From the NCBI RefSeq assembly GCF_000321225.1, contig NW_004450396.1, forward strand, positions 3,127,466 through 3,191,465: a DNA stretch of 64,000 nt, read 5' to 3'. This stretch comes from Odobenus rosmarus divergens (Eukaryota; Chordata; Mammalia; Carnivora; Odobenidae). Position 1 is the stretch's first letter. Every line of letters begins with the position of its first letter. The notes beneath the pieces were generated by a model that was not told the DNA's origin, did not search any database, and saw only the letters and a program-made list of their open reading frames with translations. Shown piece by piece: positions 46,784 through 56,896 of the stretch. The position numbers and the translations under genes are program-made.

Positions 46784-46983
46784 TTTTTAAGATTTTATTT
46801 ATTTATTTGACAGACACAGTGAGAGAGGGAACACAAGCAGGGGGAGGGGGAGAGGGAGAAGCAGGCTTCCCGCGGAGCAAGGAGCCCGATGCAGGGCTTG
46901 ATCCCAGGACCCTGGGATCATGACCTGAGCCAAAGGCAGACGCTTAACGACTGAGCCACCCTGAGCCACCCAGGCACCCCCAG
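46784..46983 (-). mobile_element. Can-SINE with duplicated head segment
   Basis: Reverse copy in which GAGCCACCCT occurs twice in tandem at about 46951-46970, a 10-bp duplication in the tRNA-related head. 14-bp flanks TTGTTAACAATTTT (46770-46783, 46984-46997). Confidence 0.95.
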
Positions 46984-47104
46984 TTGTTAACAATTTTAAC
47001 AATTGTTCAATTGTTCAATTGTTAACAATTAAACGATTTAATATATGTTAACATATATCCCCTAGTTAAACAGTTGTTTAAATAATTGTTACTCTTTAAC
47101 AATT
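46984..47104. repeat. Palindromic AT tract with repeated ATATATCCCCTAG
   Basis: Several overlapping AACAATTGTT and GTTAACAATT palindromes. ATATATCCCCTAGTT at about 47056 repeats the segment at about 46748, suggesting a local duplication. Confidence 0.6.
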
Positions 47105-47119
47105 AAGAAATGAAATAGT

Positions 47120-47317
47120 GGGTTCCTGGGTGGCTCAGTTGGTTAAGCGACTGCCTTAGGCTCAGGTCATGATCCTGGAGTCCCGGGATCGAGTTCCGCA
47201 TCGGGCTCCCTGCTCAGCAGGGAGTCTGCTTCTCCCTCTGACCCTCTTCCCTTTCATGCTCTCTCTCTCTCATTCTCTCTCTCTCAAATAAATAAATAAA
47301 ATCTTTAAAAAAAAAAA
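47120..47317 (+). mobile_element. Can-SINE
   Basis: Complete copy of the GCGACTGCC subtype, perfect 15-bp duplication AAGAAATGAAATAGT (47105-47119, 47318-47332). Confidence 0.97.
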
Positions 47318-47399
47318 AAGAAATGAAATAGTAACATGACATTTTTTGATCCTAAAATACAATTATGTCTATTATCCAAATCTGTATCTCAGAGTAGAT

Positions 47400-47737
47400 T
47401 GTCCCAATTTGTTTGATTCCCGTGGCAAGATGCCAACATCTAGGGAATCATCTGAAACCTTATCCAAATCTAATTGTTACTCAATTCAGACAATGAAAAA
47501 TGCTTGTATTTTAATGTAAATTATACACATGACATGCCTCCCTGAATATTTTAGTATGCATCTCTAAAAAATAAGCATATTTGTCTCCATAACCACTCTA
47601 TCATTCCATGTAACAAAATGAACAGTAATTCCCCAATATCATCTATCACTCAGATCCATACTGATTGCCCTCAAATATTTCTTACAGCTGGTTTGTTCAA
47701 GCTGGGATTCAGTCAAGGACCATGACAAACAGATGTT
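47400..47737. repeat. Right part of an interrupted old repeat
   Basis: GTATGCATCTCTAAAAAATA, CAGTAATTCCCCAATATCAT and ACAGCTGGTTTGTTCAAGC belong with 46690-46769. Class not settled. Confidence 0.45.
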
Positions 47738-47744
47738 TTGCTCA

Positions 47745-47916
47745 ATTTATTTGACAGAGACACAGCGAGAGAGGGAACAAAAGCAGGGGGAGTGGGAGAG
47801 GGAGAAGCAGGCTTCCCGCTGAGCAGGGAGCCCAATGCGGGGCTTGATCCCAGGACCCCGGGATCATGACCTGAGCCGAAGGCAGACGCTTAACGACTGA
47901 GCCACCCAGGCGCCCC
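47745..47916 (-). mobile_element. Can-SINE with minimal tail
   Basis: Reverse copy, near consensus, but the AAATAAAATCTTT-A(n) tail is nearly absent. Only a 7-bp flank TTGCTCA (47738-47744, 47917-47923). Confidence 0.93.
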
Positions 47917-47999
47917 TTGCTCATCTTAATAAAAAGGTGGGCTTTAAAATTTGTCAGTGTTACATTTTATTTTATTGATACTGCCTCATTGGGCTAGCC

Positions 48000-48202
48000 C
48001 AGGAATTGAGAAGCTTTTTTTTAAAGGAACTGACAGTAACTATTTTAGTCTTGTGGGTCATTTGGTCTTCGTCAGGACCGCTCAGCTGTGTCACATAACC
48101 ATTCTGTAAATACTGGAGCATGGCATGTTCCAATAACACTTTTTTTTTTTTTTTTTTTACAAAATAGCCACTGGCCCATTGGCCATAGTTTGCTGACCCC
48201 TG
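48000..48202 (+). mobile_element. hAT-Charlie MITE (MER3/MER58-like)
   Basis: Left end CAGGAATTGAGAAGC, right end GTTTGCTGACCCCTG, and an inner CTATTTTAGTCTTGTGGGTC. Flanks GGCTAGCC / GCCTAACC fit a decayed 8-bp duplication around CTAG. A T18 run has expanded near 48139-48157. Confidence 0.75.
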
Positions 48203-48319
48203 CCTAACCTGTTGTGATATCCAGTTTTTTCATCTGTTAATGTTACTGTTCTCAGGCTTTGCATCAGTTCATTAAATAATACTATTTGATAATAAAATTC
48301 AACTACCTGTTAATCCATC

Positions 48320-48445
48320 AAACAGTAATAGCTGCCATATAATGAACGCATGCTGTATGCAATGTACTAGACATAGATAACCGTATTTAATCCTTAAAAG
48401 CACCTTGGGAGGTGCAGTGATACCATCAGTTTTCAGAAGTCAAAA
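48320..48445 (-). mobile_element. MIR SINE fragment
   Basis: ATGCTGTATGCAATGTACTA, TTTAATCCTTAAAAGCACC and TGGGAGGTGCAGTGATACCA fit reverse MIR. Confidence 0.75.
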
Positions 48446-48979
48446 TTAAGAAGTAAGGTATCTCCTATACTATTAAACAGATGGGAAAGAACACCGTCTT
48501 TTTAGAAGGCAAAAACGTTAGTTTGGTCATAGGCATGTGTTGAGAGACTGTCAAGTAATCTGTTGGAATCTGGGCACAAGATGTCTATTTCCTAATGTGC
48601 TATTTTGAGAGCTTAGAGAATAGATTACTTGGATGATATGCCTCACTTGTAGAAAAGAACAATTTTCAGGAGACCATGAGGGTTCGTGTTGTTTGCAAAT
48701 TGCTCTATATTCAGTCTTCCCCTACTTCTGCCATTTCTCAAATCATGGATGGTAATTTTGTGGTTAAAGCGTTAGAGGCCCCTCCCTCAGTATCCTCAGA
48801 TGCAACTTGAATACACTTAAAGTAGCTAGATTCTACTTTTCTGTATTCTCAGGTTTATTTGGTTTTGTTCTTTTGGCTTTTTACTGGATTTTAGGGGTTT
48901 GCCTTGTTTTGATGACAGTGTTTATTGTAGCCTTTCAGTTTAAATATCTTTCCTGGCATGGAAAATATAGAATGTAGTG
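48446..48979. other. TBPL1 intron 1, unassigned
   Basis: No recognised feature before the Tigger1 element. Confidence 0.35.
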
Positions 48980-51322
48980 CAGACATAACTGGTTGTATTG
49001 CTCTTCACAGATTCTGAGTTTTTGGCAAATGGAAGGTTTGTGACAGTCCTGCACCAAGCAAATCTATTGGCACCATCTTTCCAACACTTTGAAAAGTGTC
49101 TCAGTATTTTAGACTTACTCATTATTACTATATTTGTTATGGTGATCAGTGATCCTGGATGTTACTCTGTAATTGTTTTGGGGCACCATGAAATGTACCC
49201 ATGTAAGATGGCAAGCTTTATCAAGAAATATTGTGTGTGTCTGACTGTTCCACCAACTGGTCGTTCCCCTGTCTCTCTCCTCAGGACCCCCCTATACCCT
49301 GAGACACAACAATATTGAAATTAGGCCAGTTCATAATCCTACAGTGACCTTTAAGTGTTCCAAGTGAAGGGAAGAATTACACAGCTCTCACTTTAAATCA
49401 AAAGCCAGATATGATTATGCTTAGTGAGAAAGGCATGTCAAAAGCTGGGATAGGCCAAAAGTTAGGTCTCTTGTGCCAGGTAGCCAAGTTGTGGATGCGA
49501 AGGAAAAGTTCTTGAAGGAAATTAAGAGTACTATTCCAGTAAACGCATGAATGTGTGCTTTCTTGCTGATATGGAGAAAATTTGAATGGTCTGGATAGAA
49601 GATCAAACCAGCCACCAGATTTCCTAATTTGGAATCTGGTGGCTGGCCAGATTCCAGCCAAAGCCTAATTCAGAGCAAGGCCCTAACTCTCTTCAATTCT
49701 GTGAAGGCTGGAGAGGTGAGGAAGCTGCAGAAGAAAGTTTGAAGCTCGTGGAGGTTGGTTCATTAGGTTTAAGGGAAGAAGCCATCTCCATAACAGAAAA
49801 GTGCAGGGTGAAGCAGCAGGTGCTGATGTAGAAGCTGCAGCAAGTTCTCCAGAAGATCCGGCTTGGATCATTCATGAAGCTGGCTACATTAAACAACAGA
49901 TTTTAAATATAGGCAAAACAGCTTTAGATTGAAGAAAATGCCATCTGAGGCTTTCATAGCTAGAGAAAAGTCCATGCCTAGCTTCAAAGAATAGGCTCTT
50001 TTGTTAGGGGCTAATGCAGCTGGTGACTTTCAGTTGAAGCCAGTGCTCATTTACTGGTCCAATTATCCTAGAGCCCTTAAGAATTAGGCTAAAGCTACTC
50101 TACCTGTGCTCTGTAAATATAACAACAAAACTTGGATGACAGTACATCTGTTTACAACATGGTTTACTGAATATTTTAAGCCCACTGTTGAGGAATCAGA
50201 TTCCTTTCAAAATATTAACTGCTCATTGACAATGCACCTGGTCACCCAAGAGCTCTGATGGCAATGTACAATGAAATGAATGCTATTTTCATGCCTGCTA
50301 ACACAACAGCCATTCTGCAGTCCATGGATCAAGGAGTCATTTCAACTTTCAGGTCTTACTATTTAAGAAATACATTTCCATAAGGTTATAGCTGCCACAG
50401 ATACTGATTTCCTCTGGTGGATCTGGGCAAAGGAAATTGAAAACCTTCTGGGAAGGAGTCACCATTCTAGATGCCATTAAGAACATTTGTGATTCGTGGG
50501 AAGAGATCAAAGTATCCACATTAACAGGAGTTTGGAAGATGCTGATTTCAACCCTCATGGATGACTTTAAGGGGCTCAGGACTTCAGTGGAGGAAGTGAC
50601 TGCAGATGTGGTAGAAAAAGCAAGAGAATGAGAATTAGAAGTGCAGCCTGAAGATGTGACTGAATTGCTGCAATCTCATGATCAGACTTGAGTGGATGAG
50701 GAGTTGCTTCTTAGAGATGAGCAAAAACGTTTTCTTGAGATGCAGTCTACTCCTGGTGAAGATGCTGTGAAGATTGTTGAAGCAACAACAAAGGATTTAG
50801 AATATTACATACGCTTAGTTGATAAAGTAGTAGGTTTAGTAGATTGAGAGGATTGACTCTCAACTTTGAAAGAAGTTCTAACAGTGGCCCAATGCTATCA
50901 AACAGTATCACATGCTATAGAGAAACTGTTCATAAAAGGAAGATCCAATCCATCTGGCAAATTTTATTATTGTCTTTCTCTGAGAAATTGCCACAACCTC
51001 CAACCTTCCGCAGCCACCACCTGATCAATCAGCAGCCATCAACATCAAGGCAAGGCCCTCCACCAGGCAAAAGATTGACTTGCTAAAAGCTCAAATGATG
51101 GTTAGCTTTTTTTTTTTGCAATAAAGTACTTTTTAAATAAGGTATATACATTGATTTTTTTAGACATAATGCTGTTGCACACTTAATAGACTACAGTATA
51201 GGGCAAACACAACTTTTATATGCACTGAGAAACCAAAAAATTCATTTGATTTGCTTTATTGAGTTACTCACTTTATTATGGTGGTCTGGAACCAAACCCA
51301 CAATGTCTGCAAGGTGTACTTG
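48980..51322 (+). mobile_element. Tigger1 DNA transposon, nearly full length, inactive
   Basis: A 2.34-kb pogo-type Tc1/mariner element (full length about 2.4 kb). Left end CAGACATAACTGGTTGTATT, right end GTCTGCAAGGTGTACTTG followed by TA. The transposase gene covers roughly 49350-51080 but is broken by stops and indels. The best surviving frame, 50437-50631, reads [17 protein letters not shown], part of the C-terminal transposase. It is older than the Can-SINEs and shared by placental mammals in general. Confidence 0.92.
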
Positions 51323-51545
51323 TAGTCTTTGATGAACTTTGTCTTAAGAGCCAGCAGGTGGCGGTGTTTTCCAAGTAATGCTTTAAGGTTGCAGTTTGCG
51401 ATGGTTGGTCAAGTAATGTTTTTGAATACCGCTAGAAAGTCAGAGAACCTAAAACACAATTTGTTCTTATCCCTAAAATCATTGAGTGAGGAAGAAGCTG
51501 CTTCAACTTCTATGATGTATTTTTTTCTAAGACTATTTAAAATTT
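51323..51545. other. Unique intron segment with CTCF-like motif
   Basis: About 220 bp between Tigger1 and L1 sequence; the motif at 51351 is its only recognised feature. Confidence 0.45.
51351..51364 (+). promoter_or_regulatory. CTCF-like motif in TBPL1 intron 1
   Basis: CCAGCAGGTGGCGG matches the 14-base CTCF core CCASYAGRKGGCRS at every position. It begins 29 bp beyond the right end of the Tigger1 fossil, in sequence that is otherwise unique. Confidence 0.6.
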
Positions 51546-51830
51546 TTTAGAGATACAATTGACATGTAACATGTTTCAGGTATACAGCTTAATGATTCAA
51601 ATATATGTATGAGTTACAAAATAATCACCACACTATGTCATTAACATCCATCACCACACATAGTTACAAATTCTTTTTCTTGTGATGAGAACTTTTAAAA
51701 TCTCTCATCAGCTTTCAAATACAGGAAACAGTCGTATTAACTCTAGTCACCAGGCTGTACATTATAACCCCAGGACTTACCTATTTTATAACTGGAAGTT
51801 TGTACTTTTGACCACAATTATAATGCATTT
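51546..51830 (-). mobile_element. L1 3'UTR fragment, minus strand
   Basis: GATACAATTGACATGTAACA, CATCCATCACCACACATAG, TCTTGTGATGAGAACTTTTA and ATAACTGGAAGTTTGTAC are reverse L1M 3'UTR. Confidence 0.85.
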
Positions 51831-52002
51831 AATAAAAAGTTAGAAATATGACATTTTCTGAAGTTAAGACAGGTGCAGTTTTGAACTTTGCTTTTTATTA
51901 GAAAATATTGGACAACTCATAGGCATTTACTTGAGACACAGGACAAAACACCTGATTAAACCATGGGCAGTGAGAAAGTTATTGATAATTATATTGAAAT
52001 CA

Positions 52003-52177
52003 TGGGCGCCTGGGTGGCTCAGTTGGTTAAGCGACTGCCTTCGGCTCAGGTCATGATCCTGGCGTCCCAGGATCACCTCCCGCATCAGGCTCCCTGCTCA
52101 GCAGGGAGTCTGCTTCTCCCTCCGACCCTCCCCCCTCTCATGTGCTCGCTCTCTCAAATAAATAAAATCTTTAAAAA
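52003..52177 (+). mobile_element. Can-SINE
   Basis: Head GGGCGCCTGGGTGGCTCAG, near consensus, perfect 16-bp duplication AATTATATTGAAATCA (51987-52002, 52178-52193). Confidence 0.97.
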
Positions 52178-52193
52178 AATTATATTGAAATCA

Positions 52194-52489
52194 AAATAGA
52201 ATTAACTTTATTTTTCTTATAGTAATTTTATATATATGTTGTTTTACTACACTGTACAAAAAAATTGAAGAATATTATTTGTTAATACTCATGAAAAAAC
52301 TATTGGAATCTTAAAATTTGAGATGAATTTTTATTTCTACCATGTTTGCTTTTTTTAGTTTTATTATTTCTACTTTTATCTTATTATTTTCTTCCTTATA
52401 TACTTATGGTTGTTATTTACTTGATTTCTTGGATCAAATGCTTAAGTCATTTGTTTCCAAGCTTCTTATTTTCCAATAGGTATTCCTTT
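52194..52489. other. AT-rich intron DNA, unassigned
   Basis: No recognised feature. Confidence 0.35.
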
Positions 52490-53895
52490 CTTGTTTTTAA
52501 CCTTTTCTTTAATTGAATATAGTTGACATATACAATATTATATTAGTTTGAGGTGTACAACTTAGTAATTCCCCATTTATATGCATTAAAAAGTGCTTAT
52601 GATGATAAATGTAGTTACTGTCTGTCACCATACAAAGTTACTACAATATTATTGACTGATATTCCCTGTGCTGTACTTTTAACCCCAGTGAATTATTTAT
52701 TTTAAAGCTGGAACTTTGTACCTCTTAACCCCCTTGTATGTCACCCATCCCCACACCCACCTTCCCCTCTGACAATAATCAGTTTCTGTATTTTTTAGTC
52801 TCTCTCTCTCCCTCTCTCTCAAATAAATAATCTTTTTTAAAAATAAAGTTAGATCCAAAAATTCAATGCAAAGACCAATATCAAGGAACTTTACCACCTA
52901 TTTTCTTCTAGTTTTATATTTCCAGGTTTTACATTTAAGTCTCTAATCCGTTTTGAGTTAATTTTTGTGTATGGTATAAGATAGTGTAGTTTTATTCTTT
53001 TGAATGTGGCTGTCCAGTTTTCCTCTACACTGCTTATTGAAGAGACTGTCTTTTCCCCATTGTATATTTTCACCTCCTTTTTCATAAGTCAGTGGACTGT
53101 ATATGCATGGGTTTTATTTCTGAGCTCTATTCTGTTTTATTGATCTCTGTCCCTGTTTTTATGCTAATGCCATACTGTTTTGATTACTATAGTTTTGTAA
53201 TATAGTTTGAAATCAGGGTCCAGCGTTGTTCTTTCTCAAGATTGCTTTTATGGTTCCATACAAGTTTTAGAATTGTTTGTTCTGTTTCTGTGAAAAATAC
53301 CATTGGAATTTTGATAGAGATTGCATTGAATATGTAGATTGTTTTGTGGTGGTACAGACATTTTAGTATTAATTCTTTCAATCCACGAGTATGGTATATC
53401 CGTTTATTTATTTTTCAGTTTCTTTCATCAGTGTCTTACAATTTTCAGTGTATAGGTCTTTCACCTCCTTGTTTAAATTTATTCCTGGGTATTTTATTCT
53501 TTGTGATGCAACTGTAAAGTGAGTTTTTAAAATTTCTCTTTCTGATAGTTGCTAATGTATAGAAACAGAACAGATTTTATATATTGATTTTGTATCTTGC
53601 AACTTCACTGAATCCATTTATGTTATAGCTGTTTTGGTGGAGTCTTTAGGGTTTTCTGTATTTAAAATCACGTCGTCCACAAAAAGTGACAGTTTTACCT
53701 TTTTCCTTTCCAATTTGGATCCATTTTCTTCTTCTTGCCTAATTGTTCTAAGATTTCTAATACTATGTTGAGTAAAAGTGGTGAGAGTAGGCATCCTTGA
53801 TTCGTTCCTGATCTCAGAGGAAAAGCTTTGAGCTTTTCAACATTCAGTATGATGTTAGCTGTGGGGTGAATCTTTGTTAATAATATCCAGCACTA
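52490..53895 (-). mobile_element. L1 3' part, minus strand (3'UTR and ORF2 end)
   Basis: The 3'UTR (52490-52790) is followed by the reverse of the ORF2 end: GTCTCTAATCCGTTTTGAGT, TTTTGATTACTATAGTTTTG and ATTCCTGGGTATTTTATTCT. The frame 53187-53381 is a short ORF2 relic. A scrap of Can-SINE tail lies at about 52796-52840. Confidence 0.88.
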
Positions 53896-55095
53896 CTCCC
53901 TTATTTTACAAGATAGATAAATTAATTGCAAGTGTTTTTTTTTTTATTTGTTTGTTTGTAATGCTTCAAAAATATGGAGTCTTTCATGTAAGATGTCACT
54001 TTTTTAAGTACTGACTTCATATTATATCCTTGATATAAAACCTATGAGAGCAATAGTATTTTCTGAGGCTGCTTGCCAGATTATATTCATGTAAAATATG
54101 AACATTGAGTAACTTAAGATGAACTAGGCCTGTGACCTCATTTTTAGAATTTAAGTTGCTCAAGTACAGACACAATCACCTATTTTGTATTAATTTCAAG
54201 GTTTCTTTGCATTCACCAAGATGTGCTTTACACCTACTCTCTTGACTTATTTTTACCCTATATATTGCCCTTGTATTCTCCCCTTAATTTATTTTAACCT
54301 GTTTGGTGTTAAAAAATCTGTGTGAAACAGTAAATTTGACATAGTTTCTTCATAGTTTCTCCTTAAGTAGTGCTTTCTGTAGCCTGTCTCATGGGATGTG
54401 TATCCATTAGGATTAGGTTTGGCAGCATATAACAAAAATCCAACATGTTCAGGCCTGATATGGAAATTGATTTTTCTCTCACGTTCATCAAGTCTGGAAT
54501 TAGGAAGTGAAGAGATAATAAGGAGTTTCACTGTATCGGGGATTCAGGCGTCTTCTGTCTTCCTGTTCTACTGTCCTTATCACATAGACTCATGATCCCA
54601 AATGACTACTTGAGCTCCAACTCTTATATCCAAACTCCAGGCAATAAAAGTGAAGAAGGGTGGAGGCAAAGGGGTCTTTGCTGGCTTAGTTTGGTCACTC
54701 TAAGCAGTCTTTTCTTCCCAAAAGACACAAAACCAGTTATTTCATTTTACATTTCATTAACCATGACAGGTCCCTGTGGCCTCTTGGCTGTTACCAGAGG
54801 GCCTTGAAAGTATGTAGAGTATTTGATTTCTCCCACACTGTACCCAGCTAGATTCTGTTGGGTTCTGTTCATTGTGAAGGAAGGATAGAATGGATGTTGA
54901 GGTAAGCAACTAAGAGCTTCTTTACCTCACAGTTATTACACAATTTTTTTAGGAACATAGGAAACCCGGTGAGGTCTAGGTGGCTCAATATCTGGTTTAT
55001 AATATAATCATGGGAAATGATATTAAGGTATCTCTGCCCTGCCTGCTGATTTAAACTTATTTGATCTATATTAACTGTCATTTTTGTGTTATTGT
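53896..55095. other. TBPL1 intron 1, mostly unassigned
   Basis: 54395-54800 has the look of an old interspersed repeat; no frame with a domain. Confidence 0.35.
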
Positions 55096-55265
55096 TACCA
55101 GATACATGTGCTAAGTACTTTTTATACCTTCTCTATAATCCCTACCCTTTCTGGTAGGGCACTGGTATTTCATGCCACAAATGAGAAGACTGAGGGCAGA
55201 TAGATTGCATAACTTGTCAGGTTCTCATGACTGGTTAAGTGGTGAGTCAAATATTGATCCCACTG
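55096..55265 (-). mobile_element. MIR SINE
   Basis: TGTGCTAAGTACTTTTTATA, CCACAAATGAGAAGACTGAG and a GTTAAGTGGTGAGTCAAA end fit reverse MIR. Confidence 0.8.
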
Positions 55266-55740
55266 TTTAAGATCAGTATGGACAACTGCCTCTGTCCTCT
55301 TTATTAATCTGTCTACATATATAGCTATCCACTGCTACCCCTGCTCCACTCCTTGTACATAAAAATTGTTTGAGGTTGCTCAGATATACACAAAAAACGA
55401 CAAAACAAGAAGATAAGCAGATGGAAGGGAATATAAATGTGAGAAAACCTGATGAAGCTAAGATACATGTGGTACACAGAGCTGAATGCTTCATCATCCC
55501 AGACTGGTGCTGGAAGGCTTGGTCTGACTTGTGTTCCATCAAATACTAAAAGACAGGAAAACAAGCTTGAATTTTCTTTATTGGGACTCTTGGCATCTTC
55601 GTTGTTTTAATCATAGAATAATTTGAATCCTTATAAGGAATACTAGTTTTTCATTTTGCAGCTTCAAGGAATCTTTAAAGGTCATTATAATAGTAATGTT
55701 AGTGTTTTCTGGTTTTCTCTTTGTGGGTTAGGTAAGCTGA
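55266..55740. other. TBPL1 intron 1, unassigned
   Basis: Two overlapping minus-strand ORFs (89 and 79 codons) without domains; no repeat recognised. Confidence 0.35.
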
Positions 55741-55757
55741 GAGAAGCGGAAACCTAG

Positions 55758-55926
55758 GGACACCTGGGTGGCTCAGTCAGTTGAGCTTTGGACTCTTGGT
55801 TTTGGCTCAGGTCATGATCTCAGGATTGTGAGATCAAGCCCCACATGGGCCGTGCTGAACATGGAGTTTGCCTGAGACTCTTTCTCTCTCTCTCTGTTCC
55901 TCCCCACCTCTCAAATAAATAAAGAA
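55758..55926 (+). mobile_element. Can-SINE, older copy
   Basis: Head GGACACCTGGGTGGCTCAG; flanks AAGCGGAAACCTAG / AAGTAGAAACCTAG (55744-55757, 55927-55940). Confidence 0.95.
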
Positions 55927-55940
55927 AAGTAGAAACCTAG

Positions 55941-56717
55941 TCAAAAAGAATTTTTTAGCTGGATATGGGTTATACGCTTAGTAAAAACGAGGGCTCATTT
56001 TTGTTTGTTTATAGAAATGCTCATATCATAGTTTTGAAAGGTATATTTTGGAAGACTGTGATCCTGACAAAAATGGTGTTGTGCTTTTTACCAGAGCTCC
56101 TTGAAGACAAAAGATTTTGTCTTACTCATTTTTTTCTCTGGTGTCTTCAGTGTATGGAAGATATTTGATAAGTGAAGAATGAATGAATGACTAGTAAATG
56201 AGAAAAATCTGTTAACTAATATAATTAATATTTCTCCTTCTTTAAACAAGTAAGCCAGTTACCTAAAATAGAGGAAAAATAGGTCATCTTTTTTTTTTTT
56301 TTTTTAGCCCTGGCAAGTTGTATGAGGTGGGTTATAGTAATGATTGGACATTGGGACCACGAAGTCCTGCCCTTGAACTTGGTATATTTGGAGAATTGCT
56401 ATAACTGTGATACACCTGAAACATAGTGGTTGTCAAGGCAAGTAGCAGGAGATGAGTCTGGTAGGCTCCTGGCATGTAAAAGTTCCTTATTAATTGTAAG
56501 GAATACAAGTCAGGCCCAGATTTTAAAAGATTTTATATGATATGTTATCTTTTTGAAAATGACTTTTTTAATGGGCAACAGAAGGAACATGATTTGGTTT
56601 GAATAACATTTAAAAAATAAATAATGTAATTCATTTCTTGTATTTTAATTTTTAGGACTATTTGTGAAAAATAAATTAACAGAATATTTAATTACTTTAT
56701 TTTGTTTTATTTCTCAG
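55941..56717. other. End of TBPL1 intron 1
   Basis: A T19 run at about 56288-56306 stands out; the polypyrimidine tract and acceptor of exon 2 lie at the right end. Confidence 0.5.
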
Positions 56718-56896
56718 GATGTGATCTTCGTGGTGGGAAGCTAAGTTTTTAAACTACCCCAATGGATGCAGACAGTGATGTTGCATTGGACATTCTAATT
56801 ACAAATGTAGTCTGTGTTTTTAGAACAAGATGCCATTTGAACTTAAGGAAGATTGCTTTGGAGGGAGCAAATGTAATTTATAAGCGTGATGTTGGA
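56718..56896 (+). CDS. TBPL1: TBPL1 exon 2 (start codon exon, residues 1-45)
   Basis: The acceptor TTTATTTCTCAG ends at 56717 and the donor GGA|GTAAGT follows 56896. The first 44 nt are leader, including ATGTGA at 56719-56724. The main ATG is at 56762 with G at +4 but C at -3, a middling context. Coding part is 135 nt and ends in phase 0 after Gly45. Confidence 0.97.

Noticed and set aside
50437..50631. Transposase-like frame as a possible domesticated gene
   Set aside because: A 64-codon island in a Tigger1 element full of stops and indels.
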